Shown here: piece after piece, positions 28,201 to 36,884 of the stretch | Layout: every line of letters begins with the position of its first letter | How positions within the stretch are numbered: the stretch's first letter is position 1 | Assembly: GCF_900299525.1 (NCBI RefSeq) | Contig: NZ_OMKA01000007.1 | Span: 1-64,000 of the forward strand | DNA length: 64,000 bases | Source: Aquimarina sp. Aq78 | GTDB lineage: Bacteria; Bacteroidota; Bacteroidia; Flavobacteriales; Flavobacteriaceae | Reading direction: 5' to 3' | Translations under genes and position numbers: made by a program | The notes under the pieces: model-generated | Seen by the model: the letters and a program-made list of their open reading frames with translations, nothing else | Told to the model about the DNA's origin: nothing | Databases searched by the model: none

Positions 28201-28953
28201 GGAAATCAAGGAAATTCATGGCAACCGGCAACTGTAGATTTAAGTGCATACTTAGGTGCTACTGTACAATTACGTTTTAATGGTGTTACAGGTACTACCT
28301 GGCAAGGTGATATGGCAATAGATGATGTGAGTCTAAGCGAAGGAGGATCACAAACCACCTGTACAGATGTACTATTAACTCTTAATTTTGATAATTACCC
28401 ACAAGAGACAAGCTGGCAAATTGCTGATAGTAACAATCAAGTTGTTGCGTCTGGAGGAACATATGATACTCAGCCTGATGGATCAACATTAACAATCACA
28501 GAGTGCTTAGAACCAGGAACTTATACTTTTACACTTAATGATACGTATGGTGATGGAATTTGCTGTGCATATGGTAATGGTTCCTATACACTTACATCAG
28601 AAGGAACTACAATAGCCTCTGGAGGATCTTTTGGAACTTCTGAAGCTACAACATTTACAATCGGTAGTCCTTCTGCAAGATCATTAGTAACCATTGATGG
28701 TACAATCACTACAAAACAACTAGAAATATCTGCATTCCCTAATCCAGTAGGAAAAGATCGTTTACTAAATGTAATCGTTTCTAAAAAAGATACTTCATAT
28801 GAGATTGTAAGTATTCTTGGAAAAATCGTAATGAAGGGTAAATTAGTACAAAAAACAATCAATACCAGTGCATTACCATCGGGATTATATATTTTAAAAC
28901 TTAACCCTGGAGGTGAAGGTAAATACAAATCTTTTCAATTTGTACAAGAGTAA
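25297..28953 (+). CDS. Secreted reprolysin-like metalloprotease with type IX sorting domain
   Basis: A 1218-residue exoenzyme. After a signal peptide (VLTFLLVSISVNAQ) comes a propeptide-like region to about 200, then a metzincin domain: zinc motif HEMGHQYGGNH at 350-360 (HExxHxxGxxH) and the Met-turn TIMGYAG with Met382. Next are a PKD/CUB-like stretch, two fibronectin-III domains (about 659-750 and 752-842, TTVDLxWxAxTDNVGVxGYD), a MAM-like domain with TEGFENTLGAWKQ (about 855-1015) and a beta domain with cysteines. The C-terminus (LEISAFPNPVGKDRL ... LPSGLYILKL) is a type A sorting signal for type IX secretion. It likely degrades proteins outside the cell. Confidence 0.93.
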   Translation: MKTSIFNKILVLTFLLVSISVNAQLWSPISPAKAQAKSKELRKTTPTKYQLFNLNTTELRSILQRTPSRVQQKSSSIVIQLPTAKGVLQKFRILEASVLEEGLAKRFPSIQSFVGYGIDDPTSIARFSFSKIGLHAMITSGNHSTIYIDPYTKDKGSYICYAKADLPADPNSFECLVEENVKSNFSNQQFNALKNANDGKLRTFRLAIACTGEYSQFHINNQGISSGASDQVKKEAVLSAVNTTMTRVNGIFERDLALTMVLVNNNTDIIFLDANTDNLSNSNAGALINESQTVCDNAIGFNNYDIGHAFSTGGGGLAQLRSPCTNSKARGITGSGRPIGDAYDVDYVAHEMGHQYGGNHTQNNSCQRSNASVEPGSASTIMGYAGICTPNVQNNSDAYFHAISIQEMWQNISQGNSTCGAQSNTGNAAPTANAGQDYTIPASTPFVLKGNGSDANSGNNLTYCWEQMDAQPATMPPVATSTNGPAFRSLTPNASPDRYMPALPTVISGQTSSTWEVVPSVSRTMNFRLTVRDNASGGASSASDDSKITVAGAAGPFVVNAPNTNVNWASGSTQTVTWDVAGTTANGINAANVDILLSTDGGNTYTTTIASAVPNDGSHSITVPNAVGTQNRIMVRGSGNIFYDISNANFEISGGTGGDTQAPTTPDGLAASNITQTTVDLNWNAATDNVGVTGYDIYQGNTVITTVTSTSHQVTGLTANTSYSFRIKAKDAAGNESNFSNTANATTLSQPDTQAPTTPANLAASNITKTTVDLSWDASTDNVGVSGYDVYRGTTVITTVTTTSYQATGLSPDTAYDFSVKAKDASGNESSASNTVNITTLPDTGGSSCTGEISSFPYTEGFENTLGAWKQATGDDFNWTVDANGTPSRNTGPSSAVEGAYYVYMESSTPNYSTKRAILNSPCFDLTAQTKANFSFKYHMYGASTMGSLALEASNDNGATWTSVWSKSGNQGNSWQPATVDLSAYLGATVQLRFNGVTGTTWQGDMAIDDVSLSEGGSQTTCTDVLLTLNFDNYPQETSWQIADSNNQVVASGGTYDTQPDGSTLTITECLEPGTYTFTLNDTYGDGICCAYGNGSYTLTSEGTTIASGGSFGTSEATTFTIGSPSARSLVTIDGTITTKQLEISAFPNPVGKDRLLNVIVSKKDTSYEIVSILGKIVMKGKLVQKTINTSALPSGLYILKLNPGGEGKYKSFQFVQE

Positions 28954-28975
28954 TATTCGATAATAGTTAATTATG

Positions 28976-29013
28976 GTAAGCGATGTATTGAGAAATACAT
29001 CGCTTACTTTTTT
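28976..29013 (+). terminator. Rho-independent terminator of the metalloprotease gene
   Basis: A perfect 13-bp stem GTAAGCGATGTAT/ATACATCGCTTAC with a 6-nt loop is followed by six T, 23 bp after the stop codon. Confidence 0.92.
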
Positions 29014-29028
29014 AAAGCCAAATCCGGG

Positions 29029-29565
29029 TTAAAGTTTTATTTTTTCTTTAATGGTAAAGATTTTGTGAGAAACTTCAGGTATTCTAAACGATACATCAAT
29101 ATTGATTTCGTCTTTTGATTTTTGAAGCTCCAGATTTCCATCTTTAACTTTATAATATCCTGCCTCTCCTCTACAAAAACAGTGTTTTCCAAAAAGTAAA
29201 TGTACCTGCTCTAACTTCTCCCCCTCTAAGTTTAGAGCCTCTGTAGTTTTATTGATTTCAAAATGTATTGTTTCAGAATAATCCCCATCTGCAGTACCTT
29301 CAGGTCCTTTGATTAAAAATTTAAATTCGATAACAATCCCATCTCCTTTTTCGATAACCGGGTAATATCTACCTGTGGTATCTTTTTTTAGTACCATCGA
29401 AGAATTCTTATGAAGTTTGATACTACAGTTTCCGCCTTCCGGGCAATGCTTCTTATCATTTTGATGTTCAGAAACAACCGCTATTTCTTTTGAAGAATCG
29501 ACTGTATTTTGAGTTTTACATGCGCATACCAGCGTAAGAACACTAAGAAAAGTATATACCTTCAT
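29029..29565 (-). CDS. Hypothetical lipoprotein
   Basis: A 178-residue lipoprotein with lipobox LVCAC near residue 16. The mature part has a short cysteine-containing stretch (KHCPEGGNCSIKLHKN) and a later FGKHCFCRGEAGYY, giving four cysteines that could form disulfides or bind metal. The rest is beta-rich. I do not recognise the family. It is convergent with the metalloprotease gene and followed upstream by an inverted-repeat element. Confidence 0.75.
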   Translation of the reverse strand: MKVYTFLSVLTLVCACKTQNTVDSSKEIAVVSEHQNDKKHCPEGGNCSIKLHKNSSMVLKKDTTGRYYPVIEKGDGIVIEFKFLIKGPEGTADGDYSETIHFEINKTTEALNLEGEKLEQVHLLFGKHCFCRGEAGYYKVKDGNLELQKSKDEINIDVSFRIPEVSHKIFTIKEKIKL

Positions 29566-29618
29566 TTCTAATTATAATTTTAATCTTTTCTTTTGTAAAA
29601 AGATCAGATTGTTATTAT

Positions 29619-29779
29619 GAAGTAGTTTAAACTTTTTTCAATTGGCTCCAAAACGCTCCTTTTCACCACTATTTTGTCTTTTTATTACTTCATAGCAATA
29701 CTATGAAGTGCAAAAAAGTCTTCAATATGAATAAAAACTAACTGTTTTTCACTTCAATCAAAAAAGTTTAAACTACTTC
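29619..29779. repeat. 161-bp MITE-like element with 20-bp perfect terminal inverted repeats
   Basis: GAAGTAGTTTAAACTTTTTT at 29619-29638 is matched by its exact reverse complement at 29760-29779. The interior is AT-rich and non-coding. A related single end (GAAGTGGTGTAAACTTTTTT, two mismatches) stands at 62568-62587. No transposase is present, so this is best read as a miniature inverted-repeat element or remnant. Confidence 0.65.
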
Positions 29780-29828
29780 TGTATATAAAAACCCAGGATT
29801 AACTTTTTTAGTATGAAAAACTGAAGAT

Positions 29829-30545
29829 TTAAATTTTGGTTTTTTGTTTTACAAATTCTGCTTCAAAAAGTGTTTTAAAATGCTTTAGCAGCTTTTCTTT
29901 AACCTCATCTACATTTACATGATCTACTCCTAATTCGACTTGTAATGATGTAACTGTTTTGTCTTTAATCCCGCAAGGAATAATATGATCAAAATACCCC
30001 AGATTAGCATTAATATTTAATGCAAAACCATGCATCGTAACCCAGCGACTGGCACGAACTCCCATAGCACAGATTTTACGAGCAAATGGAGTACCCACAT
30101 CAATCCATACTCCGGTTTCTCCTTCACTTCTTGTGGCATTAATATCATATTCTGCCAAAGTGAGGATAACCATTTCCTCGAGAAAACGAAGATACTTATG
30201 GATATCGGTAAAGAAATTATCGAGGTCAAGAATTGGATACCCTACAATTTGCCCAGGGCCATGATAGGTGATATCTCCCCCTCTATTGATTTTATAAAAT
30301 GTAGCTTCTTTTTCTTTTAATTGCTCTTCTGATAATAACAGATTGCTAATATCACCACTTTTACCTAAAGTATATACATGTGGATGTTCTACAAAAAGAA
30401 AATAATTTGGTGTACTAAGCCCAGCATCTTCTCTTCGGTTTTTGATTTTTATATCCAAAATCTCTTTAAAAAGAGCTTCTTGATACTCCCAGGTTTCTTT
30501 ATAATCTTTACGGCCAATATCCTGGAGTTGAATTCTTTTATTCAT
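29829..30545 (-). CDS. lipB: Octanoyl-[acyl carrier protein]:protein N-octanoyltransferase
   Basis: A 238-residue cytoplasmic enzyme that moves octanoate from ACP to lipoyl domains of 2-oxoacid dehydrogenases, the first step of lipoate synthesis. Signature stretches are RGGDITYHGPGQIVGYPIL (88-106), Lys157 in ARKICAMG and catalytic Cys191 in FDHIIPCGIKDK. Length is typical. A TATCTTTG promoter element lies only 7 bp upstream of the ATG, so the transcript may be nearly leaderless. The upstream lipoprotein gene on the same strand ends 44 bp away. Confidence 0.96.
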   Translation of the reverse strand: MNKRIQLQDIGRKDYKETWEYQEALFKEILDIKIKNRREDAGLSTPNYFLFVEHPHVYTLGKSGDISNLLLSEEQLKEKEATFYKINRGGDITYHGPGQIVGYPILDLDNFFTDIHKYLRFLEEMVILTLAEYDINATRSEGETGVWIDVGTPFARKICAMGVRASRWVTMHGFALNINANLGYFDHIIPCGIKDKTVTSLQVELGVDHVNVDEVKEKLLKHFKTLFEAEFVKQKTKI

Positions 30546-30551
30546 AGTTCA

Positions 30552-30559
30552 CAAAGATA
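30552..30559 (-). promoter_or_regulatory. -7 promoter element of lipB
   Basis: On the minus strand this reads TATCTTTG (TAnnTTTG). It ends 7 bp before the lipB ATG, which would place the transcription start almost at the start codon. Confidence 0.5.
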
Positions 30560-30589
30560 CATCATAAAAAAAAGTGAAACGATAATTTT

Positions 30590-31351
30590 TTAATTTTCCA
30601 GTTCTACTTCGACATCCAATATCTTAGGGTTTTCCATAAGTTCGATAAACCCGACTTCGAGTACAAAACTCTTCATATCCAGACTAAATGTGGCTTTATC
30701 TGATGACATTTTTATTATTTTTCGCGGAAAAGTATACTTCAATTTATATTTAGAACTAGCTAAAAACATTCGGGCTTTCTCTAAGCTATCCATACTTTTT
30801 TTCACCTTCTCTTCATCAATAATCTCTGTAATCCTACTAAACTTATTGTTTTTAAAACTATATTTCACTTTGGTCCCTCCTTCTTCAGACATCATAGTTT
30901 CTAAGGGGTTTATTTTACCTGTCCCTGAACCTTTATTTGCTTCTCCTACAGCCATAGAAATTTTAAAATCACCAAATACATCTCCTAATTCTGAAACATC
31001 TTTAAAGTTCCTATACATGTCCATATTCATTTCTTGAGCTTCAGAATTTACGACCATATGCATTTCATAATCTTTTAATCTCTGCAATCTTTCCTGCATC
31101 TCCTTTGATAATTTGGAAATACTATCTTTATGTTCTTCTAAAAAATCTTTAAAAACTACTAATGAATCAACATTTTCTTTTTTCTTTTCTGAAACCTGCC
31201 CTTCTCCCATTTTCATAAGCTCTGATCCATCAAAGTTTATGGTAATTTTCCCTGTTCCATTTTCATTCAGGTTCAAATTCTCTGAAAATTGACATCCTAC
31301 TATAAGTAAAGATGATACTATAGTTAACACACAAAGACTAAATCTTTTCAT
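30590..31351 (-). CDS. Hypothetical lipoprotein
   Basis: A 253-residue lipoprotein with lipobox SLLIVGCQF (Cys20). The mature protein begins SENLNLNENGTGKITINFDGS, then has a long charged, probably coiled, region (residues 55-105) and a beta-rich second half (KYKLKYTFPRKIIKMSSD). This resembles Bacteroidota lipoproteins of unknown function that begin with an ENGTG motif. It lies just upstream of lipB on the same strand, but lipB appears to have its own promoter. Confidence 0.8.
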   Translation of the reverse strand: MKRFSLCVLTIVSSLLIVGCQFSENLNLNENGTGKITINFDGSELMKMGEGQVSEKKKENVDSLVVFKDFLEEHKDSISKLSKEMQERLQRLKDYEMHMVVNSEAQEMNMDMYRNFKDVSELGDVFGDFKISMAVGEANKGSGTGKINPLETMMSEEGGTKVKYSFKNNKFSRITEIIDEEKVKKSMDSLEKARMFLASSKYKLKYTFPRKIIKMSSDKATFSLDMKSFVLEVGFIELMENPKILDVEVELEN

Positions 31352-31694
31352 ATATTTTTATTATTTATTTATACTAGAACAACTATATAACAAATCTATT
31401 TTTTTATTAAAAACTATAGATCGCATTTAGCCTTTCCACACACTCATGATCTGTGATGTAAAAGTAAATGAAATATTATAAAGTATTCAAAATAATGAGC
31501 TCTGAGTTAAGAATAAGTAATCTTTTGCTTAAAAACCGTATTTATTATTTTCACGTTTCTTTTTTTTGTATTTTACCTAGTATTTTAAAACAATCGTAGA
31601 ATTATTTTTGTCTTTCAGTTTAAATATTGTAATTCTTTCTTCACACAAACAACCTAGAGAAATTCTATAGTTGAAAGTATATTATAATCATAAA
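31352..31694. other. Intergenic region between divergent genes
   Basis: This 343-bp AT-rich gap separates a leftward lipoprotein gene from a rightward secreted protein gene. I see a TATTTTTG -7 element at 31603-31610 on the plus strand and nothing else that I can support. Confidence 0.5.
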
Positions 31695-33014
31695 ATGAAA
31701 AAACAATTACATATATATGTGCTATTATTTTCTATTTCTTGTATAGGGTTTGCACAAAGTGGCCCTGGAGGAGTAGGAACGTCTGATGGTACTTCTTCTT
31801 TAAGAGTATGGTTAAAATCGGATGATATAGATGCTGATGGCGATAGTACCGATAACCCTATTAATGGAACTGCAGTTTCTACCTGGTCTGATAACAGTGG
31901 TAATGCCAATAATTTTACCCAGGCAGGAGCAAATCGGCCAACTTACAATACAACAGGAACTTTTAATGCTGTTAATTTTAATTCTGGCCTGGCTGCTGCA
32001 CAATTTATGAACGGTACCATAACAGGGTCTTTTGCTAATGCAAGTGCTTATTTTGTAATAAACCCTGTTAATACCGGTAATTCTCATTCATTATTTGATA
32101 ATACAACTGCTTCTTTACGAGTAGAACAATGGTTTAATACGAGTAGAGTTGGTTTTACTCGTTATGGTGTTGCAGATTATACTACCACAATAGCTTCTCC
32201 ATTTGGTCTAAACAGTATAATATCATACCATAAAGCAGGAGGATCAACAAATCTTAATGTAAGAGTGAATGCGGCGACTCAAGTTTTAAATATAGGCTCT
32301 ACTACTGCAGGTATTCCTTATGATAGAATTGGTAGAAATTCTAACGGTGCTGATGAAGCAAGTGGGGATTTTTTAGAAATATTACTGTATAACAATAGTC
32401 TTAATACTGCACAAACTATCATTGTAGACAACTACTTAAGTGCCAAATATGGAAGTATTCTAATCCCCATAAATGTGTATAATGAAGATGATATAGCTGC
32501 GGGAAATTATGACCATGATGTTGCGGGAATAGGAAGAATTGATGCGGCTAATCTCCATAATGACTCTCAAGGAACCGGTATCATAAGGATATTAAATCCA
32601 TCTGGATTGGGCAATAATGAGTTCCTGATGTGGGGACATGATAATGGAGATCTACTTTTAAACAATGTAACAGATATTCCCACCAGCATACAATCGAGGT
32701 TAGATCGAGTATGGAGAGTAAGTGAAGTTAGTACATTAGGAGCACCTGTCGATGTAGGAAGTATTGATGTTAGGTTTGACCTAACGGGACTTAGTGGTAT
32801 TGCTACACCTTATTTAATGCTTCTGGTAGATACCGATAATGATGGTTTGTTTAATGATGAAACTCCGATTTATGGAGCTACATCCCTGGGTGGTAATATT
32901 TATAGCTTTACAGGAATAACGGCATTATCAGATAATGTAAGGTTTACTCTGGCAACGGCTGTACGCAAGGTGATAACCAATAGAAATATTACATATCGAG
33001 CTAATAGAAACTAA
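31695..33014 (+). CDS. Secreted LamG/concanavalin-like domain protein
   Basis: A 439-residue exported protein from the ATG at 31695 (MKKQLHIYVLLFSISCIGFAQ). The start codon is chosen so that the signal peptide is at the N-terminus. The first 250 residues look like a jelly-roll domain of the type found at the start of long Bacteroidota surface proteins (LRVWLKSDDIDADGD, VSTWSDNSGNANNF). The second part (NEDDIAAGNYDHDVAGIGR ... LMLLVDTDNDGLF) is also typical of those proteins. Homologues I recall are much longer; this one stops soon after that module (VITNRNITYRANRN) with no recognised sorting domain. Confidence 0.8.
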   Translation: MKKQLHIYVLLFSISCIGFAQSGPGGVGTSDGTSSLRVWLKSDDIDADGDSTDNPINGTAVSTWSDNSGNANNFTQAGANRPTYNTTGTFNAVNFNSGLAAAQFMNGTITGSFANASAYFVINPVNTGNSHSLFDNTTASLRVEQWFNTSRVGFTRYGVADYTTTIASPFGLNSIISYHKAGGSTNLNVRVNAATQVLNIGSTTAGIPYDRIGRNSNGADEASGDFLEILLYNNSLNTAQTIIVDNYLSAKYGSILIPINVYNEDDIAAGNYDHDVAGIGRIDAANLHNDSQGTGIIRILNPSGLGNNEFLMWGHDNGDLLLNNVTDIPTSIQSRLDRVWRVSEVSTLGAPVDVGSIDVRFDLTGLSGIATPYLMLLVDTDNDGLFNDETPIYGATSLGGNIYSFTGITALSDNVRFTLATAVRKVITNRNITYRANRN

Positions 33015-33047
33015 AGAAATAATCTACTACAAAAAGTTAAAAACCAT

Positions 33048-34613
33048 TTATTTATTCACGTCCTGCAGTACCCACTCAAGTTCTTTGTCTATTCCTTTTT
33101 CTGATTCGATATAAACATCTGGTTTAATCCCAAAACCATCGGGTTCTACAGTATGAGGTGCATTTATTTTCATTAACCCTACTCTCATATTTATCTTAGA
33201 ATTAGGAAGTTCTACATATGCAAAAAAACCTGCGATAGTACCGTTATAGGCTCCGCCTGTTTCTTCTCCTACAAAAGTAGCGCGTTTGGTGGCTTTTAGA
33301 TGAGTAGATAAAATACTACTCGCAGAGAAGCTTTCACCATCTATTAATACATAAATTTTACCGGTATACGAATTTGATTTAGGATTTCTGAGTTTACTAT
33401 ATTTAAATTTAAAATAAGGATCTCCATTTTCTTTTTTGACCTTAAAAAACTGGTATGTGGTTAATACCGGGGAGAATAATATAGCTCCGGTTTTTCCGAT
33501 CCAGGATTTAGTATGAAAAAGCGGATATAAGAAACTTAGCCGCTTGGTCATTTTTGCCTCTTCAATAAACACATACTCTTTATCGGTTAAATAAGAATAG
33601 AGCTCTTCAATTTCTGCTAATCTACCTCCCAGATTTCCTCTTAAGTCTATAATGAGGTTTTTACTAGTTGCAGAATCTATTTTTGAGAAGCTTTCTTCAT
33701 AAAAATCCTTATAATTTCCATTCGTAAAACTTCTTATTTTTATATAAGCAATAGCAGAAGTACTATCTGTTGTTATAAATTTAAAATTTCTATTATACTC
33801 TTTTTTGTATGTATCAAAGCCATATTTATTGTGCTGTTTACGCACCGCTTTATTCTTTTTCCTTGCTATTTTTTTATCTGCTTTGCTTTGTTTTTCTACT
33901 GGTACAGTTATGGTGTCTTTTTTTACAGTTTTTTTCTTTTTACTATATCCGGCATGTACATAACGAGAATAAATACTATCCCCAGTTTTTAACTTCACTA
34001 GCACGCTATCTTTTTGCTGATGTGTTCTGGCATAAAACACTCCAAAACCATGACCAATATATTTTGGGATAAATGTTCTATTATAACCATCTCCCGTATG
34101 TAGTTTTTGAAAAGATAACAATAGGTCGCTTGTTTTCTCATGATCAACACTCAATATCTCTGAACCCACTGCGAGGGTATCTTTTTTCTCATAATTCTTT
34201 TCGACATACACCTTATTGTCAACACTATGAAAAGCTAATGACTTAAAAGGATAGCTTCTTCTACCTTTTATTTTTTTCTCTTTTCTTGTTTGTTTTTTAT
34301 AAGGAGGATAGATCGCTGTATGTCCCTGTCGTATACTAGCAATTACCGGTGCTAATCGTTTATAAAATGCAATGCTGGATATAGGTTTCTTTATATTTTT
34401 CTTTAGTGCGCTTATTTTTTCATCCAATGAATCCTTACTTATGTACCAATATAAATCCGGATGTAGTTTTTGTAATTTATGATATATAAAATCTATATCA
34501 TCGTGTATTTCTTCTGGACTATGGAGTTCGCTAATTTGTTGATTATACTTTTTAACTGAAGAACAAGCTGTTAACGAGAGTACTAATACATACAAAAATA
34601 ACTTTCTAATCAT
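33048..34613 (-). CDS. S41 family peptidase, lipoprotein
   Basis: A 521-residue lipoprotein (SLTACSSVKK) of the C-terminal processing peptidase/tricorn-core family. The catalytic region has IDLRGNLGGRLAEIEELYSYL and the serine motif LIDGESFSASS, followed by GEETGGAYNG. A basic insert (about 215-250, many Lys) sits between the N-terminal substrate-binding part and the core. No clear PDZ domain is seen. The protein is probably periplasmic or surface-exposed and cleaves proteins or peptides; the substrate is unknown. Another S41 lipoprotein is at 50257. Confidence 0.88.
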   Translation of the reverse strand: MIRKLFLYVLVLSLTACSSVKKYNQQISELHSPEEIHDDIDFIYHKLQKLHPDLYWYISKDSLDEKISALKKNIKKPISSIAFYKRLAPVIASIRQGHTAIYPPYKKQTRKEKKIKGRRSYPFKSLAFHSVDNKVYVEKNYEKKDTLAVGSEILSVDHEKTSDLLLSFQKLHTGDGYNRTFIPKYIGHGFGVFYARTHQQKDSVLVKLKTGDSIYSRYVHAGYSKKKKTVKKDTITVPVEKQSKADKKIARKKNKAVRKQHNKYGFDTYKKEYNRNFKFITTDSTSAIAYIKIRSFTNGNYKDFYEESFSKIDSATSKNLIIDLRGNLGGRLAEIEELYSYLTDKEYVFIEEAKMTKRLSFLYPLFHTKSWIGKTGAILFSPVLTTYQFFKVKKENGDPYFKFKYSKLRNPKSNSYTGKIYVLIDGESFSASSILSTHLKATKRATFVGEETGGAYNGTIAGFFAYVELPNSKINMRVGLMKINAPHTVEPDGFGIKPDVYIESEKGIDKELEWVLQDVNK

Positions 34614-34746
34614 AAAGACTTGATTTTGGATTTGAATTTATACCACCAAATGCATGCCACAATTATTGCGTTATGGATTCATCACAATAATTCTGTTTTT
34701 TTACTGCGTTATTTGCTTTCTGTAGAAAAGTCAGAAGAGTTTTCTG

Positions 34747-34902
34747 TCATTTTGGATTATTAAGTATAACCAATGCTGCTATTACTCCTGGCACCCAACC
34801 GCAAATAGTTAACAACAATACTATTACGACAGATCCACAACCTTTATCTAATATTGATAACGGTGGAAAAAAAATAGCCAATATAACTCTCCAGATACTC
34901 AT
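34747..34902 (-). CDS. YqaE/Pmp3 family small membrane protein
   Basis: A 51-residue protein (MSIWRVILAIFFPPLSILDK ...). It has two hydrophobic helices with the family pattern FPPLSILDKGCG in the first and LTICGWVPGVIAALVIL in the second, which is the Pmp3/YqaE/UPF0057 signature. Such proteins are linked to membrane potential and salt or cold stress in other organisms. It is a single gene between a peptidase and a rightward LuxR-type regulator. Confidence 0.9.
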   Translation of the reverse strand: MSIWRVILAIFFPPLSILDKGCGSVVIVLLLTICGWVPGVIAALVILNNPK

Positions 34903-35062
34903 AGTTTGTAATGTAAAATAAATTAAATGTTATACTTATAAGTAGACGACAATTTTATTATGTTACAATATTACTGTAAAATTAATTTCTATATTTTTAA
35001 CTTGGCTTGAAAATTAAAAACAATGAAACAAGCAATAACAAGTTTTGAAAATATTTAAATGC

Positions 35063-36118
35063 ATGAAATTACCATTTCTAATACTATACTTTATCGTATT
35101 GATCAGTCCCAAAATACTTTTGGCGCAATATGAATTTTCTGGTTATGTCGATAAAAAAAACTGGTCGGGAGATATTTATTTATCATTGATAGAGGATTAC
35201 AGAAAATTATCTGGGGTCTATCCCGAACAAATTATTCAGAAAACGGTAAGTGACTCCATGGGATATTTTAGCTTTTCAGGAGATAATCTTCCTTTGCAAA
35301 ACCATATGTACAGGATTCACATAGAAGGATGTACTGAAGATGAAAAAAAACCAATTCATTTTAATGGATTTTGTCCTTACAGTAAAGAAATTCTATTTAT
35401 TGCAAATAACACAGATGCTCTTACCTTACCTTTTTCTTTTGATAATGAAATGTTTTGTAAAATTATTTCGAATAATGAAAAAAGTAATGCTTTTATCAAG
35501 GTCGACTCTATCATAGGCGAAATGCGTTTTGCCTTTGCTTCATATAGAAGTGAAGCTAATCGTAAGATCAATGAAAAAAAGTGGTTTGCCACACTACAAC
35601 GTTTTGTAAAAGATCAAAATGAACCACTCACAGAGCTTTACGTTTATGCTTTTTTATCAGATAAAGCCAATAATTTGTATGCTCATTATCTTGAAGATCT
35701 AAAGCAAAATGTATACTATGATAACCTATTAGAACGATTACAAAAAAAATACCCCAGTAGTACATATACCAAACGATATGAAGCAGAACTAGCTTCAGAC
35801 AAATTTATGATTAGCCCCAAGGAAGTTTCATATAAAAACTTGTGGCTATGGATAGTGTTGGCATGTGCAATAGCACTAAATATTTTTCAATTTCTGAACT
35901 ACCGAAAAAAGGTAAAAACGTCTCATAATTCTGAAAAAAATCTTACACAGCAAGAACAAAAAGTATTAGACCTTATTCTTGATGACAAGACTAATAAAGA
36001 GATTGCTTCTACCATGTTTGTGAGTATAAGTACTATAAAAACTCACATCAACAATCTGTATAAAAAGCTTGACGTGAGCTCAAGAGACGAAGTTAAATCG
36101 CTAAATATCAAGAAGTAA
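35063..36118 (+). CDS. Membrane-anchored LuxR-type regulator
   Basis: A 351-residue protein from the ATG at 35063 (MKLPFLILYFIVLISPKILL). After the signal segment comes a roughly 230-residue extracytoplasmic region with four cysteines near 95-105. A transmembrane helix follows near 265-285 (LWLWIVLACAIALNIFQFL), then a C-terminal LuxR/GerE HTH (LTQQEQKVLDLILDDKTNKE, ISTIKTHINNLYKKL). Membrane-linked HTH proteins of this kind are frequent in Flavobacteriia and probably transduce an envelope signal directly to DNA. Target unknown. Confidence 0.87.
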   Translation: MKLPFLILYFIVLISPKILLAQYEFSGYVDKKNWSGDIYLSLIEDYRKLSGVYPEQIIQKTVSDSMGYFSFSGDNLPLQNHMYRIHIEGCTEDEKKPIHFNGFCPYSKEILFIANNTDALTLPFSFDNEMFCKIISNNEKSNAFIKVDSIIGEMRFAFASYRSEANRKINEKKWFATLQRFVKDQNEPLTELYVYAFLSDKANNLYAHYLEDLKQNVYYDNLLERLQKKYPSSTYTKRYEAELASDKFMISPKEVSYKNLWLWIVLACAIALNIFQFLNYRKKVKTSHNSEKNLTQQEQKVLDLILDDKTNKEIASTMFVSISTIKTHINNLYKKLDVSSRDEVKSLNIKK

Positions 36119-36220
36119 CAAAAAATCCACCTGGGGTCTAGTCCCCTTTTCAAACCTGTTTTTATTGATTTTGTTCTCTTATGTTTTCATTTTTGATACC
36201 TCTAATCAAAATTTGAAATC

Positions 36221-36700
36221 ATGAAAAAAGAATTCCTAATCTTAGCCAGCCTACTTGTAATGGCTGTAGTATCTTGTAAGGATGATGCTACCAAAAAGAT
36301 AAACGTAGAAAACGTAGCCGTTTCTGAAAGTCGAGATGCGAAAGTCTCTGATTTTCCGGTAATGGACTTTGCGCAAACCAATCACAATTTCGGAACCATT
36401 AACGAGGGTGATATTGTAGAGCACAAATTTACCTTTACCAATACTGGCAAAGCGCCATTAGTTATTATAAGTGCCAAAGGTAGTTGTGGCTGTACTGTTT
36501 CTAAATGGCCCAAAGAACCCATTGCTCCGGGAGCCACAGGAGATATGATGGTCACCTTTAATTCTAATGGTAAACCCAATATGCAGAACAAACAGGTAAC
36601 CATTACCGCGAATACCGAAAAAGGTAAAGAAATACTTAAAATCAAAGCTATGGTTACTCCCAGAGCTAAGGCGGTAAGCGGAACTCCAATAAGTAAATAA
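36221..36700 (+). CDS. DUF1573 lipoprotein
   Basis: A 159-residue lipoprotein (MAVVSCKDD lipobox). The DUF1573 domain covers residues 45-140: FAQTNHNFGTINEGDIVEHK, then FTNTGKAPLVIISAKGSCGC and ITANTEKGKEILKIKA. This is an immunoglobulin-like fold common in Bacteroidota, of unknown function, perhaps a binding module. The CGC pair is conserved in the family. Confidence 0.93.
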   Translation: MKKEFLILASLLVMAVVSCKDDATKKINVENVAVSESRDAKVSDFPVMDFAQTNHNFGTINEGDIVEHKFTFTNTGKAPLVIISAKGSCGCTVSKWPKEPIAPGATGDMMVTFNSNGKPNMQNKQVTITANTEKGKEILKIKAMVTPRAKAVSGTPISK

Positions 36701-36819
36701 TCGCTTTATACAAAAACAAGTTATATAACTCGCCAATCAATCAGCTCCTAATACAGGAGGAGTTATTCTTAAGCTCAAAGCGATCAGTTCTCGATGAGAG
36801 AAGCTATTCTTAAACCTTA

Positions 36820-36844
36820 AATCTCCTCCCGTTGGGAGGAGATT
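36820..36844. terminator. Hairpin in the gap after the DUF1573 gene
   Basis: An 11-bp perfect stem AATCTCCTCCC/GGGAGGAGATT with loop GTT. No T run follows on the plus strand. It lies between a DUF1573 gene and a thioredoxin-fold gene, both rightward, so it may end or trim the first transcript. Confidence 0.5.
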
Positions 36845-36884
36845 ATATATTCTTTATTTACAACATCATAAACACCTTCTTAAA

